From positions 558,001-622,000 of the forward strand of contig NZ_WPYP01000001.1 in the NCBI RefSeq assembly GCF_013030985.1: 64,000 nt of DNA. The letters run 5' to 3'. Under the pieces are notes generated by a model. The model was not told the DNA's origin, ran no database searches, and saw only the letters and a list, made by a program, of their open reading frames with translations. Of the stretch, positions 8,624 to 17,653 are shown one piece after another. This DNA is from Ruegeria arenilitoris. GTDB taxonomy: Bacteria; Pseudomonadota; Alphaproteobacteria; Rhodobacterales; Rhodobacteraceae. Made by a program: the position numbers and the translations under genes. How positions within the stretch are numbered: position 1 is the first letter of the stretch; every line of letters begins with the position of its first letter.

Positions 8624-9933
8624 CCGAGCCTGTCAAAAATACGCTGCTTTTCGCTGTTGTCGGTGGCCTGATCCTGCTGACCGGATTCACGCAAAGCTGG
8701 AACGCCGCGATCCTGATCCTGAACATGGGGCTGATCTCGGCCATCATGGCGCTTGGGGTGAACCTGCAATGGGGCTTTGCCGGGCTGTTCAACGTCGGTG
8801 TCATGGGTTTTGTCGCGCTGGGCGGGCTGGCGGTCGTGCTGGTCTCGACCCCGACCACGCCCGGAGCATGGTCTGCTGGCGGGTACGGTATCGTTCTGGC
8901 TTTGCTGCTGGGGGCCGCGACTGTCGTGGCCACAGTGCTGGTGGCACAGAAGATGCCGAAAGGCCGGGTGCGAACCCTGTCGATCATCGCAATTCTGATC
9001 GTCGGGTTCTTTATCTACCGCGCTGTGCTTGATCCCAACACGGCAGCTGTCGAGGCGATTGAGCCTGCGGTCGCCGGCAACCTTGGCGGGCTGAACCTGC
9101 CTGTACTGCTGGCCTGGCCCGCCGGGGGCCTGCTGGCTGCGGGTGCAGCCTGGCTGATCGGCAAAACCGCTCTGGGTCTGCGCTCGGACTATCTTGCGAT
9201 TGCAACGCTGGGTATCGCCGAGATCATCATCGCGATCCTGAAGAACGAGGATTGGCTGGCCCGGGGCGTCAAGAACGTTTACGGCATCCCGCGCCCGGCA
9301 CCGGTTGTTGGCTATGAGGTCGACCTACAAAACGATCCCGGCTTTGTAGCACGCGCCGATTGGTTGGGGCTGGACCCGGTCACGGCCTCGACCCTTTCGG
9401 TCAAACTGGGCTATTCGCTTCTGTTCCTCATCGTGCTGTTGGTGCTGCTGTGGATGGCGCAAAAAGCCCTTCACAGCCCCTGGGGCCGCATGATGCGCGC
9501 CATTCGTGACAACGAAGTCGCGGCCGAGGCGATGGGCAAGGACGTCACCCGCCGCCATTTGCAGATTTTCGTTCTGGGCTCAGCCATCTGCGGTATCGCG
9601 GGCGCGATGATGACCACTCTGGACGGTCAGTTGACCCCAAGTGCATACCAACCGCTGCGGTTTACTTTCCTTGTCTGGGTGATGGTGATCGTCGGTGGCT
9701 CGGGCAACAATTTCGGCGCGGTTCTGGGCGCGTTCGTCATCTGGTTCCTTTGGGTTCAGGTCGAACCCATAGGCCTGTGGCTGATGAACCTGATTACGGC
9801 GGGTCTGCCCGATGGCAGTGCGCTCAAGGCGCATCTGGTCGGAAGTGCCGCACATATGCGCCTGCTGACCATGGGCCTGATCCTGCTGATCGTTCTCAGA
9901 TTCAGTCCAAGGGGCCTGATCCCCGAGAAATAG
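8620..9933 (+). CDS. livM: ABC transporter permease, LivM type
   Basis: A 437-aa inner-membrane permease and heterodimer partner of LivH. It has about ten transmembrane stretches and typical motifs LQWGFAGLFNVGVMGFVALGG, RSDYLAIATLGIAEII and the cytoplasmic coupling segment SPWGRMMRAIRDNEVAAEAMGKD. The C-terminal FSPRGLIPEK is the family ending. It is somewhat longer than many LivM proteins because of an extended loop around residues 100-150. It is the last gene of the operon and a terminator follows. Confidence 0.93.
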   Translation: MTEPVKNTLLFAVVGGLILLTGFTQSWNAAILILNMGLISAIMALGVNLQWGFAGLFNVGVMGFVALGGLAVVLVSTPTTPGAWSAGGYGIVLALLLGAATVVATVLVAQKMPKGRVRTLSIIAILIVGFFIYRAVLDPNTAAVEAIEPAVAGNLGGLNLPVLLAWPAGGLLAAGAAWLIGKTALGLRSDYLAIATLGIAEIIIAILKNEDWLARGVKNVYGIPRPAPVVGYEVDLQNDPGFVARADWLGLDPVTASTLSVKLGYSLLFLIVLLVLLWMAQKALHSPWGRMMRAIRDNEVAAEAMGKDVTRRHLQIFVLGSAICGIAGAMMTTLDGQLTPSAYQPLRFTFLVWVMVIVGGSGNNFGAVLGAFVIWFLWVQVEPIGLWLMNLITAGLPDGSALKAHLVGSAAHMRLLTMGLILLIVLRFSPRGLIPEK

Positions 9934-9956
9934 ATCACATTCCGGAGAAATTTTGG

Positions 9957-9985
9957 AACCGCGCCACATAATCGGCGCGGTTTCT
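9957..9985 (+). terminator. Rho-independent terminator of the liv operon
   Basis: A 9-bp stem AACCGCGCC/GGCGCGGTT with an 8-nt loop, followed by TCTT. It lies 24 bp after the livM stop. Confidence 0.75.
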
Positions 9986-10120
9986 TGATTCATGAGCCGA
10001 ACGTGAATAGACGAAATCATCGTTGGGCACATTCCGGACCTGCGCCAGATCGCCTTCACGTTTAATTAGTCAATCGGGGCTGAAACTACAGGCCACCTCT
10101 CGAGAGTAAGAAGACGACAG

Positions 10121-10372
10121 ATGAAAACTTCCATTTTCCCCAAGATCCTCATGCTGCCAGTCGTCGCCAGTCTGGCCGCATGTATCCCGTCACCCGAAGA
10201 TCTGGAGACCACGCCGGTCAAGGTCCAGACCCCGAAGGGTGTGGTGACGTGTCAGCTGTACCGGCATGACCGCGTGTCCTGGGACCGGGCCATCGATTTC
10301 CCGGCCACCAAGATGTCGGTGCCCGAGGCGGATGCCTACTGCAAACAGGAAGGCCAGCGTCGCCTGAAGTAA
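10121..10372 (+). CDS. Small putative lipoprotein
   Basis: An 83-aa protein with an N-terminal signal ending in a lipobox (VASLAAC, Cys21), so probably anchored to a membrane and facing the periplasm. The mature part is about 60 aa with two more cysteines (VVTCQLYRHD and DAYCKQEG) that could form a disulfide. The function is unknown. It is a stand-alone gene with GAGAGTAAGAAGACGAC before the ATG. It converges on the HerA-like ATPase gene. Confidence 0.75.
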   Translation: MKTSIFPKILMLPVVASLAACIPSPEDLETTPVKVQTPKGVVTCQLYRHDRVSWDRAIDFPATKMSVPEADAYCKQEGQRRLK

Positions 10373-10417
10373 CGGGATCGGCGCCGGGCGACAGGTACAC
10401 CGCGCGGCGCCCTGCAC

Positions 10418-11959
10418 TTACCGGCCCCGAAACAGCCCGCCCAGAATACCGCGGACGATACGGCGACCAGTTGTCCCTTTGAGTTCCTTGATGACAGCCT
10501 CGCTCATGGCGGTGGCAAAGGTATCCTTCTTCCGCACGACCCGGGAGGATGATCGACCCACACGGCCACCGGAATACCGGCGGGCTGTGGCGAATTCGCG
10601 TTCTGCTACAGTCTGCGTCTCTTCCTCCTCTTCCGCTTTGGCAGCGGCTTTGGCTGCCTCATCCGCTCGGCCCTGAAGGATTTCGAACGCAGACCTGCGA
10701 TCCTTCAACGTGCCGTATTTGGACTGCATGGGTGAGGCCGCCAGAACAGCCTGACGCTCGGCCTCGGTTATTGGCCCAAGCTGCGATCCGGGCGGGCGGA
10801 TCAGGGTGCGTTCCACGATCCCCGGAACCCCTTTTTTCTGCAGCATCGAGGTCACTGCCTCGCCCACGCCGACCTCACGGATTGCGGCTTCGGTGTCGAA
10901 GGCCGGGTTCTCGCGATAGGTTTCGGCGGCCAGACGCAGGTTCTTGCGATCCCTGGCCGTGAACGCGCGGAGGGCGTGTTGCACCCGGTTACCGAGCTGC
11001 CCCAGAATGTCTTCGGGGATGTCCGCCGGGTTTTGCGAGATAAAGTACACCCCAACACCCTTGGACCGGATCAGCCGCGCGACTTGCTCGACCTTGTCGA
11101 CCAAAACCTTGGGTGCGTCTTCGAACAGCAGATGCGCCTCATCAAAAAAGAAGACCAGCTTGGGTTTGTCGGGGTCACCGACCTCGGGCAGCTCCTCAAA
11201 CAGCTCACTTAGCAGCCACAACAGGAAGGTTGCATACAGGCGCGGAGAGCCCATCAGCTTGTCCGAGGCCAGAATGTTCACCATCCCCTGCCCGTTCGCA
11301 TCCGTGCGCATCAGATCGGCAAGCTCCAACGCTGGTTCGCCGAACAGGTTGGTTCCGCCCTGGTTTTCCAGCACAAGCAAGCGCCGTTGAATCGCCCCGA
11401 TCGACGCGGTTGAGACATTGCCATAACGAAGAGACAATTGCGCCCGGTTCTCACCAATCCAGACCAACAGGGCTTGCAGGTCTTTGAGATCCAGCAACGG
11501 CATCCCCTCTTCATCCGCGACCCGGAAAGCGATGTTCAGAATACCCTCCTGCGCCTCGCTCAGGTCCATAAGACGCGACAGCAGCAACGGTCCCATTTCG
11601 GTCACGGTTGTGCGTACCGGATGGCCTTGCTGACCGAACAGGTCCCAGAACGTCACCGGGCACGCGGCATAGGCGTAATCCTGAAATCCGATGCGTGTTG
11701 CGCGATCCTGAAACGCCTGATGCAGCTTGTGGGTTTCGCTGCCCGCCTTGGCCAATCCAGACAAATCCCCTTTGACGTCGGACAGGAACACAGGAACCCC
11801 GGCTTGCGAAAACCCTTCGGCGAGGATTTGCAGCGTGACCGTCTTGCCCGTGCCCGTCGCACCGGCAATCAACCCGTGCCGATTGGCATATTTCAACGTC
11901 AGGGACTGAGGCTGGCTGTAGTCGTCGCCCGCACCGCCCAGAAAAATGTTATTTTCCAT
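10418..11959 (-). CDS. HerA-like/YjgR-family DUF853 ATPase
   Basis: A 513-aa cytoplasmic P-loop ATPase related to the HerA/FtsK DNA-pumping group. Walker A is GATGTGKT (about 33-40), Walker [16 protein letters not shown] (about 270), and [34 protein letters not shown] is the sensor/arginine-finger region of the DUF853 family. A charged, Ala/Glu-rich segment and a basic C-terminus ([18 protein letters not shown]) follow. The cellular role of YjgR-type proteins is poorly defined. No NurA nuclease or defence partner is next to it, so I do not propose a HerA-based immunity system here. Confidence 0.85.
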   Translation of the reverse strand: MENNIFLGGAGDDYSQPQSLTLKYANRHGLIAGATGTGKTVTLQILAEGFSQAGVPVFLSDVKGDLSGLAKAGSETHKLHQAFQDRATRIGFQDYAYAACPVTFWDLFGQQGHPVRTTVTEMGPLLLSRLMDLSEAQEGILNIAFRVADEEGMPLLDLKDLQALLVWIGENRAQLSLRYGNVSTASIGAIQRRLLVLENQGGTNLFGEPALELADLMRTDANGQGMVNILASDKLMGSPRLYATFLLWLLSELFEELPEVGDPDKPKLVFFFDEAHLLFEDAPKVLVDKVEQVARLIRSKGVGVYFISQNPADIPEDILGQLGNRVQHALRAFTARDRKNLRLAAETYRENPAFDTEAAIREVGVGEAVTSMLQKKGVPGIVERTLIRPPGSQLGPITEAERQAVLAASPMQSKYGTLKDRRSAFEILQGRADEAAKAAAKAEEEEETQTVAEREFATARRYSGGRVGRSSSRVVRKKDTFATAMSEAVIKELKGTTGRRIVRGILGGLFRGR

Positions 11960-12011
11960 GTATGTAAGGCCTTAATTTCCACCGATCTGCCCCCAGCATA
12001 CAAAGTTAACC

Positions 12012-12030
12012 TTTGACTGCGATAGTCAAA
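12012..12030. promoter_or_regulatory. Perfect operator-like palindrome upstream of the HerA-like gene
   Basis: TTTGACT-GCGAT-AGTCAAA is a 7-bp perfect inverted repeat with a 5-bp spacer, 53 bp upstream of the HerA-like start. Each arm also contains TTGACT, a good -35 hexamer on either strand, so it could be a divergent promoter/operator. Confidence 0.45.
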
Positions 12031-12084
12031 TCGCCGCCTTCGTCGCGAATGGTGCAAGGCGGCAAACTTCCTCCCTGTCGACTG

Positions 12085-12110
12085 ACCGCGCCTTCGGGCG
12101 CGGTTTTTTT
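12085..12110 (+). terminator. Strong terminator with no upstream plus-strand gene
   Basis: An 8-bp stem ACCGCGCC/GGCGCGGT with a stable TTCG tetraloop and seven T. No plus-strand protein gene lies upstream (the nearest is on the other strand), so it probably ends a short untranslated transcript beginning around 12030-12050. Confidence 0.65.
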
Positions 12111-12151
12111 AACGGAAAGCTGTATCTACCGTTAAAATTTAAGGTTTGCAG

Positions 12152-12180
12152 TTGACCGCTGCGCCCGCCTTTCGTAACGT
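12152..12180 (+). promoter_or_regulatory. Sigma-70-type promoter of a candidate small RNA
   Basis: The -35 is TTGACC at 12152-12157, with a spacer of exactly 17 nt and -10 TAACGT at 12175-12180. The predicted start is near 12187, about 45 nt ahead of a strong terminator. Confidence 0.5.
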
Positions 12181-12186
12181 CTGCCC

Positions 12187-12255
12187 ATAACTAAGTCGGC
12201 CAGTCCGACGGGGAGAACAATTCTGGAAGGGAGCCGCTCCACCGGCTCCCTTTTT
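12187..12255 (+). ncRNA. Candidate small RNA (about 70 nt)
   Basis: A transcript from the promoter above would contain a 5' hairpin (GTCGG...CCGAC, 12195-12209), a purine-rich single strand (GGGGAGAACAATTCTGG) and a terminator stem AGGGAGCCG/CGGCTCCCT with a T-run ending near 12255. No open reading frame fits. This is the layout of a trans-acting, Hfq-type small RNA. I did not recognise a known family. Confidence 0.5.
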
Positions 12256-12386
12256 CATTGGCCGGAAACGCTGGTAAACGGCAAAAAACCGATCACATAC
12301 GGTCGTTTGCTCAGCTTAGTGCCTGACACCGTGATCGAACGGTGGTAAGACCCACAAAAAAGCTCAATCACTCTGCCGAGGCATTC

Positions 12387-12995
12387 ATGATCAAGAAACT
12401 TCTCTCTTTCAACGTAATGGCCGCTGTTCTATGCGGCGGTGCCGTATACGCGCAGGAAACGACGCAGGAAAGCCAGCCCGCAGCCGAAGCGCCGCAGACA
12501 GAGGCGGGAAGCAATCTCGATCTGGGCGAAAGCGGTCCTCGCGTTGGCGAGCAATATGTCAAAGAAGAGGTCGGAGACTGGTCCGTTACGTGCATCAAAT
12601 CCGGCACAGACAACGACCCCTGCGCCTTGCGGCAAATTCTGCTGGGCCCGCAGCGTCAGCCCATTGCGGAAATCACCATTGAAAAACTGCCCGAGACTGC
12701 CCCGGCGATAGCAGGAGCAACCGTCATCGTCCCTCTGGAAATTCTTCTGCAGGCGCAGCTGGCATTTTCGATCGATGGGGCGCCGGGCAAACGCTATAAC
12801 TATCACACCTGTACCCCCGTCGGCTGCATTGCCCAATTGGGCTTTACCCAAGGCGATATCGACGCGATGAAAGCCGGTAGCAAGGCACAGATGTCTATGG
12901 TTTCGGTTCATGCGCCCACTCAGCTGGTGCAGCTGGAGATGTCCCTTTCAGGCTTCACCGCCGGGTTCGACGGGCTAAGCGTGAACCAGAACTAA
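12387..12995 (+). CDS. Invasion-associated locus B (IalB) family secreted protein
   Basis: A 202-aa periplasmic protein of the IalB family, widespread in alphaproteobacteria with no settled biochemical role. The ATG at 12387 is chosen over an upstream in-frame one because it has GAGG five bases ahead and begins a signal peptide (MIKKLLSFNVMAAVLCGGAVYA). A low-complexity Glu/Gln/Ala linker follows, then the IalB domain with its two cysteine pairs (VTCIKSG...DPCAL and YHTCTPVGCIAQ) and the conserved LPLE-like VIVPLEILLQ. It is monocistronic and ends at a bidirectional terminator shared with the ketosynthase gene. Confidence 0.87.
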   Translation: MIKKLLSFNVMAAVLCGGAVYAQETTQESQPAAEAPQTEAGSNLDLGESGPRVGEQYVKEEVGDWSVTCIKSGTDNDPCALRQILLGPQRQPIAEITIEKLPETAPAIAGATVIVPLEILLQAQLAFSIDGAPGKRYNYHTCTPVGCIAQLGFTQGDIDAMKAGSKAQMSMVSVHAPTQLVQLEMSLSGFTAGFDGLSVNQN

Positions 12996-13003
12996 GGCAC
13001 GAC

Positions 13004-13042
13004 AAAAAAACGTCGCCGTGTCCGAACGGCGACGTTTTTTTT
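13004..13042. terminator. Bidirectional terminator between ialB-like gene and ketosynthase gene
   Basis: The stem CGTCGCCG/CGGCGACG is flanked by A7 on the left and T8 on the right, so it terminates the converging transcripts from both strands. Confidence 0.88.
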
Positions 13043-13058
13043 CAGCTGGTTTGCTGTT

Positions 13059-14267
13059 TTAAACCTTCCTGAGCGCAAGCACCGCGTTGAGCCCGCCAAA
13101 GGCAAACGCGTTGCTCAGGGCAACCTCGACCTTTGCTTCGCGGGCGTCGTTGGGCACAACGTCCAGCGCGCATTCGGGGTCGGGCTCTTCATAGCCGATG
13201 GTCGGAGCGATTACGCCATCCCGCAGCGCCATGATACAAGCCAGCAACTCGACCGCGCCGGTTCCACCGATCAGGTGACCGTGCATGGACTTCGTGGATG
13301 AGATCATCAGATCATCTGCATGCGGGCCGAATACATCGGCAACGGCGGCGCATTCGGTTTTGTCATTCGCGGCCGTGCCGGTGCCGTGCGCGTTGATGTA
13401 GCAGACCTGATCCGCATTCAGACGCGCATCCGCCAAGGCACCCGCCATGGCTCGTGCCGCGCCTTGTTTGCTGGGCATCACAATGTCCGATGCGTCCGAG
13501 GTCATGGCAAAACCCACCACCTCGCACAGGATATCGGCACCCCGGGCGCGGGCGTGTTCGTATTCTTCGAAAACGAAGATACCGGCACCTTCGCCCTGAA
13601 CCATCCCGTTACGGTTGGCGCTGAACGGGCGGCAGGCATCGCGGGACATGACCCGTAACCCTTCCCAGGCCTTCACGCCGCCAAAACACAACATCGATTC
13701 CGACCCGCCGGTGATCATCGCGGGGGCCGCCCCGCTGCGCACCATCTGGAATGCCAGCGCCATGGCGTGGTTTGACGATGCGCAAGCAGTCGAGACAGTA
13801 AAGCTGGGGCCTTTGAGGTTGTGCTCCATCGACACGTGGCTGGCTGCGGCATTATTCATCAGCTTGGGCACGACAAACGGGTGAACCCGGTTCTTGCCGT
13901 CTTCGTAGACTGACCGATAGTTGTCGTCCCAGGTCGAAACACCACCCCCGGCAGTACCCAGAACCACACCGGACCGCGCGGCGAGATCACCGTGAAACTC
14001 GATCCCGGATTGATCAATCGCTTCTTTGGCGGCTGTCAGGGTGAATTGAGTGAACCGGTCATACAGGCTCATTTGTTGGCGGTTGAACCGCCCTTCGGCC
14101 TCGAACCCACGGACCTGACCGCCAATTTTGATAGAAAGCCGCTCGACATCGCGGAATTCAAGATCTGAGATACCGCAACGCCCTTCGCGCATGGCTTCAA
14201 GCGTATCGGCGACCGAATGGCCCAGCGAGTTGATCGTGCCGGCCCCGGTAATAACGACGCGTTTCAT
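13059..14267 (-). CDS. Beta-ketoacyl-ACP synthase (KAS II/FabF-like) of a lipid A-linked cluster
   Basis: A 402-aa condensing enzyme that elongates acyl chains on ACP. Active-site Cys162 lies in STACASSNHA, His293 in NAHGTGTAAND and His331 in KSMHGHLIGGTG, so the Cys-His-His triad is complete. It is transcribed with a dedicated acyl carrier protein (9 bp gap) and with lpxD, rather than with the main fatty acid genes. This suggests it makes a specialised acyl chain, possibly the long 3-hydroxy or very-long-chain acid of lipid A. Its resemblance is to NodE/FabF2-type enzymes. The exact chain is inferred, not shown. Confidence 0.88.
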   Translation of the reverse strand: MKRVVITGAGTINSLGHSVADTLEAMREGRCGISDLEFRDVERLSIKIGGQVRGFEAEGRFNRQQMSLYDRFTQFTLTAAKEAIDQSGIEFHGDLAARSGVVLGTAGGGVSTWDDNYRSVYEDGKNRVHPFVVPKLMNNAAASHVSMEHNLKGPSFTVSTACASSNHAMALAFQMVRSGAAPAMITGGSESMLCFGGVKAWEGLRVMSRDACRPFSANRNGMVQGEGAGIFVFEEYEHARARGADILCEVVGFAMTSDASDIVMPSKQGAARAMAGALADARLNADQVCYINAHGTGTAANDKTECAAVADVFGPHADDLMISSTKSMHGHLIGGTGAVELLACIMALRDGVIAPTIGYEEPDPECALDVVPNDAREAKVEVALSNAFAFGGLNAVLALRKV

Positions 14268-14276
14268 TGGCTCAGG

Positions 14277-14534
14277 TCAGACCTTTTCCGACACGAGCTT
14301 TTCGATACCGGCGATGATGGCGGCGACATTCGAGATGTCGAAATCGCTGGCCTTGGGTTCGTTGGCATTGAACGGCACCGAGATGTCGAACTCTTCCTCG
14401 ATGGCGAAGATGCTTTCGACCAGACCCAGACTGTCGATTCCGAGATCCTCAAGCGTGCTTTCGGGAGTGACGTCAGAAGGCTCCAGCACGGCCTGCTCAG
14501 CAATGATTGCGATGACGCGGTCGGTGATGCTCAT
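14277..14534 (-). CDS. Specialised acyl carrier protein
   Basis: An 85-aa acidic, four-helix phosphopantetheine carrier with the attachment serine in LGIDSLGLVE (Ser35). It differs from housekeeping AcpP in its second half (FDISVPFNANEPKASDF) and sits between lpxD and a ketosynthase on the same strand, which marks it as a dedicated carrier for an outer-membrane lipid acyl chain. The context is comparable to the AcpXL loci of rhizobia, but the sequence is not obviously AcpXL. The ATG is preceded by AGAGGACCGAC. Confidence 0.87.
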   Translation of the reverse strand: MSITDRVIAIIAEQAVLEPSDVTPESTLEDLGIDSLGLVESIFAIEEEFDISVPFNANEPKASDFDISNVAAIIAGIEKLVSEKV

Positions 14535-14566
14535 GTCGGTCCTCTGATTATCCCGTTGAGGATGAT

Positions 14567-15658
14567 TTAATCACTCGGAGGCTGTTTGAAAACAGCCTTT
14601 TTCAACGCCTCTACGTCACGCGCCATTCGGGGCAAACGACGTTGCGCTTTGTAGATATCGGTATGAGTGTCCATCTTGATGCCCGGATAGCCCATGATCA
14701 CGCGACCCGCAGGCACGTTGGACAATATTTTGGTGCCGCCTCCCGCAATCACGCCGTCGCCGATAAAGATGTTGTCGACCACACCGGTCTGGCCGCCCAG
14801 CACCACGTTATTGCCAATTTCTACCGAACCGGACACGCCGGTTTGGCCGCATAGCAGACAATCCTGTCCGACACGGGTGTTGTGGCCGACATGCACGAGG
14901 TTATCCAGCTTCGAGCCATTTCCGATGCAGGTATTGCGGATCGTGCCATTATCGACCGTGCAATTGGCACCAACCTCAACGTCGTCACCAATCTCAACCG
15001 CGCCCAGAGAATGAATGCGCAGCCAGCTTTGCGCCCGTGCGTCGCCCTGATCGCCCATCGTCTTGCGCGCGTTTTCGGCACCGGACACTTCGGGCGTCAC
15101 AAAGCTGAACCCGTCACCGCCGATCCGCGCACCGGGTTGGGCAATGAAGCGGTCACCGATTTGCGCACGCGCACCGATGCTGACCATCTCGCGCAGCATC
15201 GCTTGATCGCCCAGAACGGCATCCATCCCGATCACGCAATGGGGCCCGATCACAGCGCCTTTGCCGATCTTCACCCGCGCGCCGATGACGGCCAGTGGTC
15301 CGATCGAGGCACCCTCGCCGATTTCCGCCGTTGGGTCGATCACCGCCGAGGGGTGAATCCCCGGCTCGACCCCCTGCCCGCGATCCAGCATTGCGGTCAC
15401 CCCTGCCATCGCCATACGCGGCCGGGGCACAAAAATCGCCGCTTCCAGACCCAACGCCTGCCAATCGGCACCTTCCCACAAGACGGCGGCCCGTGCTGAC
15501 GCACTGCTCAAAGCCTCGGCATATTTCGGAGACATCGCCATCGCCAGATCGGTCGCCCCGGCATCCGCCGGCTCGGCGGCGCGCTCGACAATCAGGCTGG
15601 TGTCGCCCTGACTTTCCGCCCCAAGGGCATCGGCGATTTGCTGGATGGTGTAGTGCAT
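14567..15658 (-). CDS. lpxD: UDP-3-O-acylglucosamine N-acyltransferase
   Basis: A 363-aa lipid A biosynthesis enzyme that transfers a 3-hydroxyacyl chain from ACP to the 2-amino group of UDP-3-O-acyl-glucosamine. The N-terminal uridine-binding domain (about 1-100) is followed by a left-handed beta-helix of hexapeptide repeats (for example IGEGASIGPLAVIGARVKIG and IGNNVVLGGQTGVVDN) and a C-terminal helix. HVGHNTRVGQD holds the likely catalytic His. It is first in the lpxD-acp-ketosynthase unit. The rest of the usual lpx cluster (fabZ, lpxA, lpxB) is not here, so this is a second, detached lpxD locus. Confidence 0.92.
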   Translation of the reverse strand: MHYTIQQIADALGAESQGDTSLIVERAAEPADAGATDLAMAMSPKYAEALSSASARAAVLWEGADWQALGLEAAIFVPRPRMAMAGVTAMLDRGQGVEPGIHPSAVIDPTAEIGEGASIGPLAVIGARVKIGKGAVIGPHCVIGMDAVLGDQAMLREMVSIGARAQIGDRFIAQPGARIGGDGFSFVTPEVSGAENARKTMGDQGDARAQSWLRIHSLGAVEIGDDVEVGANCTVDNGTIRNTCIGNGSKLDNLVHVGHNTRVGQDCLLCGQTGVSGSVEIGNNVVLGGQTGVVDNIFIGDGVIAGGGTKILSNVPAGRVIMGYPGIKMDTHTDIYKAQRRLPRMARDVEALKKAVFKQPPSD

Positions 15659-15693
15659 ATCGGGCTTCCCGGATTAAGGACCTGCCCCGCTGA

Positions 15694-17298
15694 TTACCCC
15701 TGAACGTCCGGCAGGGCTACCCCTGCTTTCTGCAGAGCAGCCCAGATTTTCTGGTCCCGCTCATAGACATCCCGGCGATACTGAACCTTTCCCTTCGGTC
15801 CCATAAAGGCCGTACGATAGATGATGTGGACCGGAACATGCTGCTCCAGATGCACAGTAGTCTCTTTGCCAGTATTCAGGACCCGGTGAAAAAACGCCTT
15901 GGGGCTTTCTTCCTGTTTGGCCAGCAGCGCATATGCAAACTCAAACGGCTGCGCCAGGCGGATACAGCCATGCGAGAACGCCCGCACCTCACGCGCGAAC
16001 AGACTTTTCTGCGGCGTATCATGCAGATAGATGTTGTACTTATTGGGGAACATGAACTTTACCAGCCCCAACGCGTTACTGGTTCCGGGCGCCTGACGCA
16101 TCGCAAACGGAAAGTTGCTCGCATTGAACTGGGTGAAATCCACGGCACCACGATTGACCTGACGGCCGCTGCGATCAGTAATCTGGATGTGACCGACCGC
16201 GTTCGGGTTGGACTTCAGCTTGGGCAAGTATTCCTTAGTGATGATCGAGCGTGGGACATACCAGCTGGGGTTGATGACCATATGCTCCATCTCGTCCGAG
16301 AATTCGGGGCTGCGGCGGTCATGGGTGTTCTTGCCGATCACGGCGCGGGTCTCAAAAGTGATCGCCCCGTCATCCACGATCTTGGCCGAGAAATCGGTCT
16401 GGTTGACCAGAATGTGACGTTCGCCCCGTTCGCGCGGCAACCAGCGTTCGCGCTCCAGCGCGACATAGACCGCCTTGAGCCGATCCGAGGCGCTGCGGTT
16501 AAGTTCGGTGATCGTGCCCTGACCGGCAACGCCGTCGGCCGCGAGACCGTGATCAGTCTGGAACGCCTGCACGGCACCCAATAAAGCATCGTCAAAGTCC
16601 GGGCTGGCCGTTGGACGCAGATAACCCATGGAAACCAAACGGTTACGCAGCATAATTACATCCGGCCCCGTGTCACCGTATTCCAGCTTGGACACTGGAA
16701 CCGTCGGCCCCCAGCCGCCTTGGTTCACGAGGTTTTCCAGAACCAGTTTCTGCTTCATCAACGCCCGGTATTGCGCTGATTGCGGGGCAAGCTGATCAAA
16801 ATAGCTGCCGTTCTCCGCCGCGATCAGAGCCTGAAGATGGTCCTTGGCTGAGGTCCGCGCGACCTTCCGCACCAGCCCATCGTCAATCGCAGCGGGGCGC
16901 AACGCGCCGGATTGCAGGTTGCGGGCATATTCCACAAACGCGCGGCTCAATTGAATCTCGACCGCGCCAAGATCGCGTGTCGTGCGGGCATTCTGCATCT
17001 GTTCCAAAAGCGCTTGAACGCTGTACGAGCCCTGCGGCAGACCGTGCATATCGGTGTCCGACAAGGCCCGGATCAACCGCGCCCGCCGCGCCAGGTGCTC
17101 AGGCGATTCCCCCACCCAAACTGGTGCAAATCCGTTTTCCCGGTAAAATTCCGCTATCCCTGACCCCGAGGGGGCAAACTCCGCGACAGCCATCTGATAA
17201 GCCGTTGCCGGCCGTTTTTCTGCGCCTGCGATCGATGCTGAAGCCAGAAAACATGCCGTTAAAAAAATACTAGAACGCGTCCGAAAACCTGAGAACAT
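15694..17298 (-). CDS. Murein L,D-transpeptidase, YcbB/LdtD type
   Basis: A 534-aa periplasmic enzyme forming 3-3 peptidoglycan cross-links. The start is set at 17298: an AAGG sits 7 nt upstream and a signal peptide follows at once (MFSGFRTRSSIFLTACFLASASIAGA), whereas the longer in-frame reading adds 36 unlikely residues. Domains in order are a scaffold region, a peptidoglycan-binding domain (LEYGDTGPDVIMLRNRLVSM), then a YkuD catalytic domain with the active-site SHGCIRLAQP. These are the marks of the large YcbB class. It is divergent from the DUF882 gene, another cell-wall enzyme. Confidence 0.9.
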   Translation of the reverse strand: MFSGFRTRSSIFLTACFLASASIAGAEKRPATAYQMAVAEFAPSGSGIAEFYRENGFAPVWVGESPEHLARRARLIRALSDTDMHGLPQGSYSVQALLEQMQNARTTRDLGAVEIQLSRAFVEYARNLQSGALRPAAIDDGLVRKVARTSAKDHLQALIAAENGSYFDQLAPQSAQYRALMKQKLVLENLVNQGGWGPTVPVSKLEYGDTGPDVIMLRNRLVSMGYLRPTASPDFDDALLGAVQAFQTDHGLAADGVAGQGTITELNRSASDRLKAVYVALERERWLPRERGERHILVNQTDFSAKIVDDGAITFETRAVIGKNTHDRRSPEFSDEMEHMVINPSWYVPRSIITKEYLPKLKSNPNAVGHIQITDRSGRQVNRGAVDFTQFNASNFPFAMRQAPGTSNALGLVKFMFPNKYNIYLHDTPQKSLFAREVRAFSHGCIRLAQPFEFAYALLAKQEESPKAFFHRVLNTGKETTVHLEQHVPVHIIYRTAFMGPKGKVQYRRDVYERDQKIWAALQKAGVALPDVQG

Positions 17299-17653
17299 GG
17301 GATGGCCTTGATTATTCACTATTTTACGCCGCTGGGGAGCGTGCCGATCAACTATGATTGCGTCCCGTGCAGCTTGTCTATTCACAAATGTATCACCGCG
17401 GCGCATCTGTCAGAGCGTGATGCGTGTTTGCATCGCCCGGCGGAATAGCGCCGCCAAATGCCTCTGGATTATACATAATTACGCCACCTGCGCAAAAAAC
17501 TGCCGAAAATTCCCCCTTGAAAAGGTGATTTTGAAAGACTTCTTGGCTGATTTTCGCGACTGTGTCATAAATCCCGCATCTGGGATGGGAAAAAATTAAG
17601 AACGCGCGCGTAACATCGTGCGCAGGCAGGAACTAGTACGGGACGAAACTAAA
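17299..17653. other. Intergenic region between two divergent cell-wall genes
   Basis: 355 bp without a credible gene. It must hold the promoters of the L,D-transpeptidase and DUF882 genes. I see no convincing hexamer pair or operator in it. Confidence 0.5.

Noticed and set aside
10418..11959. HerA-like ATPase as part of a HerA-nuclease defence system
   Set aside because: It is a YjgR/DUF853 housekeeping-type protein with no NurA, SIR2 or DUF4297 partner nearby.
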